Source of the DNA: Chryseobacterium gleum
GTDB taxonomy: Bacteria > Bacteroidota > Bacteroidia > Flavobacteriales_D > Crocinitomicaceae
Length of the DNA stretch: 64,000 nt
Assembly (NCBI GenBank): GCA_945902775.1
Contig: CAMDMY010000001.1
Location: 30,379-94,378, forward strand
Direction: 5' to 3'
A program made the translations under genes and the position numbers. Numbering within the stretch: the stretch's first letter is position 1; each line of letters opens with the position of its first letter. This document shows positions 61,493 to 64,000 of the stretch, piece by piece. The notes below the pieces were generated by a model. The model was not told the origin of the DNA. It searched no databases and saw nothing but the letters and a program-made list of their open reading frames with translations.

Positions 61493-61508
61493 CAAATTAA
61501 AATCGTCT

Positions 61509-61592
61509 GCTCGGATGGTGGAATTGGTAGACACGCCGGACTTAAAATCCTGTGCCTGTATGGGCGTGCGGGTTCAAGTCCCGCTCCGAGTA
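61509..61592 (+). tRNA. tRNA-Leu (TAA)
   Basis: 84 bases, with a long variable arm. Acceptor GCTCGGA against TCCGAGT (G1-T72 wobble), anticodon loop CTTAAAA giving TAA, T arm GCGGG-TTCAAGT-CCCGC. Discriminator A. No encoded CCA. 16 bases after tRNA-Gly, same transcript. Confidence 0.96.
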
Positions 61593-61594
61593 CA

Positions 61595-61639
61595 AAGCGG
61601 TACAAATTGGAATTTTCTCCAATTGTACCGCTTTTTTTT
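61595..61639 (+). terminator. Terminator of the tRNA operon
   Basis: AAGCGGTACAAATTGGA (61595-61611), loop, TCCAATTGTACCGCTT, then a T-run. 15-16 bp stem with one bulged A. Confidence 0.92.
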
Positions 61640-61841
61640 GTTCAAAAGATGCAGAAATACTGGCAATTAGAGCCAGTACTTCATTGTTTTTTGTGGTTCG
61701 ACACTTGTCTTTTTCCAAAATTATCTTCTCAGGAAACAAAACTGCTAAAAGCTTTCTTTTTCCTTTATAATCAGCGCTTTCGTAAACTTTTGAAAGGTTC
61801 GACATTATCCAAAGGGTTTTTGGCACAGCCGTACCAATTAA
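61633..61841 (-). pseudogene. C-terminal remnant of a serine site-specific recombinase
   Basis: About 70 codons on the minus strand read SKVYESADYKGKRKLLAVLFPEK, then CRTTKNNEVLALIASI, the pattern that closes large serine recombinases/resolvases in Bacteroidota (YE.A....KR.LL...FPEK followed by RT...N....LI). Upstream an in-frame TAA (61842-61844) cuts it off, and no catalytic Ser domain is present, so it is a dead fragment. Its 3' end runs into the tRNA-Leu terminator. It suggests past integration of a mobile element at this tRNA. Confidence 0.6.
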
Positions 61842-62164
61842 TTACTGTTAAATATTGATTTTGATTGGGTGGAAAAAAACCGAATGAACGAACGTTATCT
61901 AAAGCACCTAAAAAATGGAAGCCCAATCTCCAAAGAAGAAATAATTTCTACAAGCAAATTTGCTACAGAAAAATCAAACAAAAAAATTTATTTTCACTTT
62001 TTCTTCTTTTAGTAAATAGTTTATTTTTTTCGAATTGACCGTTCCAATCAAAATAAATTAAAATATGTTGACAAACTTAATTATGACAATGAACAAATAA
62101 AGCCTGAAAATGGATAAAAATCCAACCTGTATTATTATATTTAGGCCCAGTCATTTAAAAAAAA
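61842..62164. other. A+T-rich gap before the restriction-modification genes
   Basis: 323 bases. A 42-codon frame (61884-62012) has no homologue I know and no start signal. TATATTTAG at about 62135 resembles a -7 element for the regulator. No clear C-box found by eye. Confidence 0.5.
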
Positions 62165-62356
62165 ATGAATAAACTCAAGGAAATAATAAAAAAACAGGGG
62201 CGCACCCAAAAGTGGGTTGCATCTCAAATTGATCGTTCAGAGAATACTATTTCCTTGTGGTGTCTGAATAAAATTCAGCCAAGTTTAGAAGATCTGTTTA
62301 GGATTTCTGAAATATTGGATGTTGATGTTAAAGAATTAATAATTAGTACAAAATAA
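62165..62356 (+). CDS. XRE-family HTH regulator (possible C protein)
   Basis: 63 residues, one helix-turn-helix domain: LKEIIKKQGRTQKWVASQIDRSENTISLWCLNKIQPSLEDLFRISEIL, with helix 3 ENTISLWCLN. Size and position, 3 bases before a type IIG enzyme, suit a controller that delays or balances expression of the restriction gene. A generic Cro-like regulator is possible; C-protein function is inferred. Confidence 0.85.
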   Translation: MNKLKEIIKKQGRTQKWVASQIDRSENTISLWCLNKIQPSLEDLFRISEILDVDVKELIISTK

Positions 62357-62359
62357 AAT

Positions 62360-64000
62360 ATGGCATTATTTCAAAAGTCCGTTCTCAATAAATTCATCAA
62401 GTCACAAGATACCGCTAAAATTGAAGCAGCATACCAACGCTTTTCTGACAATTTCCAAAAAGCGGAAAGACAAGCTGAAATACGGTCAATGAAAGAAGAG
62501 GAATACCAAGATGGTTTTCTTGATGATTTGTTCGTTAATATTCTTGGTTATGTAAAAAGACCCAATGCAGGTTACAATCTTGTTCGTGAAAAAAAGAATG
62601 AAGCAGATAGTAAGAAAGCAGATGGAGCAATTCTAAAAAATGACATGCCATTAGCTGTTATTGAATTAAAAGGCACAGAAACTACAGATTTAGACAAAGT
62701 AACAAACCAAGGTTTTGGTTATAAAAACAACCACAAGGAATGCGTTTATGTAATAATATCAAATTTCGAAAAACTACGTTTCTTCATCCACCATGCAGTT
62801 GATTACATTGAGTTCAATCTCTTTACCCTAACAAAAGAAGATTTTACAACCTTATGGCTTTGCTTGCATTCTGATAATTTATTAGACAATATTCCTGCTA
62901 AAATAAAATCAGAAAGCGTTGTTAAAGAGGAGGATATTACTAAAAACCTGTACAAAGATTATTCAACGTTCAAACAGGAATTATGGCAAAGTATTGTCAG
63001 TTTGAATCCTGAGGGTGATCCTTTGATGTTTTACAAAAAAACACAAAAACTTATAGACCGTTTTCTTTTCATATTCTTTGCAGAAGACGCTGGTTTGTTG
63101 CCTCCTAACTCCATTTCTCGCATGGTTGAAAGATGGCAGATGTTGAAAGATGAAGATGCCTACAAACCCTTATATGATATTTTTAAACAATATTTTGGAT
63201 ACATAAACACAGGTAGACCAGGGAAAACTCCTCAAGATGAAATCTTTGCATACAACGGTGGATTGATGTTAGAAGATGACGTATTAGAAAGTATCATCAT
63301 TTCAGATGATGTGCTACTAAAACATGTTTCTAAAATTACTACATATGATTTTTCAAGCGAGGTAGATGTAAACATATTGGGGCATATTTTTGAGAATTCA
63401 CTGAACGATATAGAAGCAGTAACAGCGGAATTAGAAGGGCAAGAAATTGACAAGTCCAAAACCAAGCGCAAGAAGGATGGAGTTTTTTACACCCCAAAAT
63501 ACATTACCAAATACATTGTTGACAATACAATCGGTAAATTGTGTGATGAAAAAAAGGTGAAGTTAAACATCATAGATGAAGAATATGCCAAAGGTAGAAC
63601 CAACAGAAAAAAAGAAACATTAAAGCAATTAGATGAAAATTTGCAGGCATACCGAAATTGGTTGTTAAACATTACCATTTGTGATCCTGCTTGTGGTAGT
63701 GGTGCATTCCTAAACCAAGCATTAGAATACTTGATGGAAGAACACCGATACATTGATGAATTAGAATCACAATTATTAGGAGCTGGTTTTACGTTTCCAG
63801 GAGTTGAAAGTCACATATTAGAAAACAACATATTTGGAGTTGATATTAACGAAGAAAGTATTGAGATAGCAAAACTATCTCTTTGGTTACGCACAGCACA
63901 ACGGGGAAGAAAACTAACATCATTAAACAACAATATTAAATGTGGTAACTCTTTAATTGACGTCCCAGAAGTGGCAGGTGACAAGGCATTCAATTGGCAT
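62360..64000 (+). CDS. Type IIG restriction-modification enzyme, 3' end outside window
   Basis: 547 residues visible, open to the window end. N-terminal nuclease-like region with PD-(D/E)xK pattern DGAILKNDMPLAVIELKG (~87-105); central helical region; then an Eco57I-type N6-adenine methyltransferase domain: motif X GVFYTPKYITKYIVDN (~373-389), motif I ICDPACGSGAFLNQAL (~440-455), IFGVDINEESIEIAKLSLWL (~492-512). The NPPY motif IV and target-recognition domain lie beyond the window. One polypeptide both cuts and methylates, so no separate methylase is needed. Could instead be a BREX-like PglX relative, but the nuclease motif favours type IIG. Confidence 0.9.
   Translation, partial: MALFQKSVLNKFIKSQDTAKIEAAYQRFSDNFQKAERQAEIRSMKEEEYQDGFLDDLFVNILGYVKRPNAGYNLVREKKNEADSKKADGAILKNDMPLAVIELKGTETTDLDKVTNQGFGYKNNHKECVYVIISNFEKLRFFIHHAVDYIEFNLFTLTKEDFTTLWLCLHSDNLLDNIPAKIKSESVVKEEDITKNLYKDYSTFKQELWQSIVSLNPEGDPLMFYKKTQKLIDRFLFIFFAEDAGLLPPNSISRMVERWQMLKDEDAYKPLYDIFKQYFGYINTGRPGKTPQDEIFAYNGGLMLEDDVLESIIISDDVLLKHVSKITTYDFSSEVDVNILGHIFENSLNDIEAVTAELEGQEIDKSKTKRKKDGVFYTPKYITKYIVDNTIGKLCDEKKVKLNIIDEEYAKGRTNRKKETLKQLDENLQAYRNWLLNITICDPACGSGAFLNQALEYLMEEHRYIDELESQLLGAGFTFPGVESHILENNIFGVDINEESIEIAKLSLWLRTAQRGRKLTSLNNNIKCGNSLIDVPEVAGDKAFNWH

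Noticed and set aside
61451..61858. Plus-strand open frame of 135 codons across both tRNAs
   Set aside because: It is made of tRNA sequence read as protein (the RVRISSP/GRAGSSPAP pattern is a known false product of tRNAs), followed by the complement of the recombinase remnant.
61884..62012. 42-codon open frame before the HTH gene
   Set aside because: No recognisable family, no start signal, and it ends in a Phe-rich low-complexity run; could be a gene relic but unsupported.

Overview
The window is a low-G+C (about one third G+C by eye) chromosome segment from a member of the Bacteroidota, most likely order Flavobacteriales. Evidence: Por/type IX secretion C-terminal sorting domains on two secreted proteins, promoters of the TAnnTTTG type, few Shine-Dalgarno sequences, a division/wall cluster in Bacteroidota order, an FtsZ tail ending in NSFLHDNVD, SusC-style carboxypeptidase-regulatory-like plus TonB receptor architecture, and an RND pump fused to a TolC-like protein. 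Genus cannot be fixed from sequence alone.

Layout. 1-4.5 kb: metal (probably copper) locus: 5'-truncated multicopper oxidase, HMA lipoprotein, TonB receptor, secreted HMA protein. 4.6-7.8 kb, minus strand: serS, rpmA, rplU and an EamA permease. 8.2-24.3 kb: a complete dcw cluster mraZ-rsmH-ftsL-ftsI-murE-mraY-murD-(unknown gene)-ftsW-murG-murC-ftsQ-ftsA-ftsZ, ending at a strong terminator. 24.5-31 kb: yqeY-like gene, a glycosyltransferase, a large T9SS cargo protein, radA, dinD. 31.1-38.5 kb: leucyl aminopeptidase, pdxA, then the DUF177-rpmF-plsX-fabH-accB-accC fatty-acid/ribosome run. 38.6-42 kb: S15 peptidase, ppa, thioredoxin. 42.4-46.8 kb: envelope-polymer cassette (LTA-synthase-like sulfatase, GT-C transferase, GT9 heptosyltransferase). 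46.8-49.1 kb: acireductone dioxygenase, an orphan histidine kinase, a rhodanese. 49.4-56.2 kb: heavy-metal RND efflux locus with a pump-TolC fusion. 56.3-61.3 kb: a second orphan kinase, an SpoU methylase, mutS. 61.4-64 kb: tRNA-Gly, tRNA-Leu, a serine-recombinase remnant, then an XRE regulator and a type IIG restriction-modification gene that runs off the window.

How the genes work together. The dcw cluster makes lipid II (MurE, MurD, MurC ligases; MraY and MurG) and the divisome (FtsZ, FtsA, FtsQ, FtsL, FtsW, FtsI). Its MurE carries the DNPR motif of meso-diaminopimelate-adding enzymes. The two metal loci probably act on Cu/Ag/Zn-type ions in the periplasm and outer membrane. The end of the window looks like the left edge of an accessory island next to tRNA-Leu.

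The points most worth a second look are: a small dcw gene between murD and ftsW that resembles a degraded MurD C-terminal domain; an RND pump joined to its outer-membrane channel through what looks like an internal signal peptide; two inverted 15-bp double boxes upstream of mraZ that resemble MraZ operators; an unusually rich set of intergenic palindromes including a 216-bp MITE-like element; and the tRNA-linked restriction-modification island.
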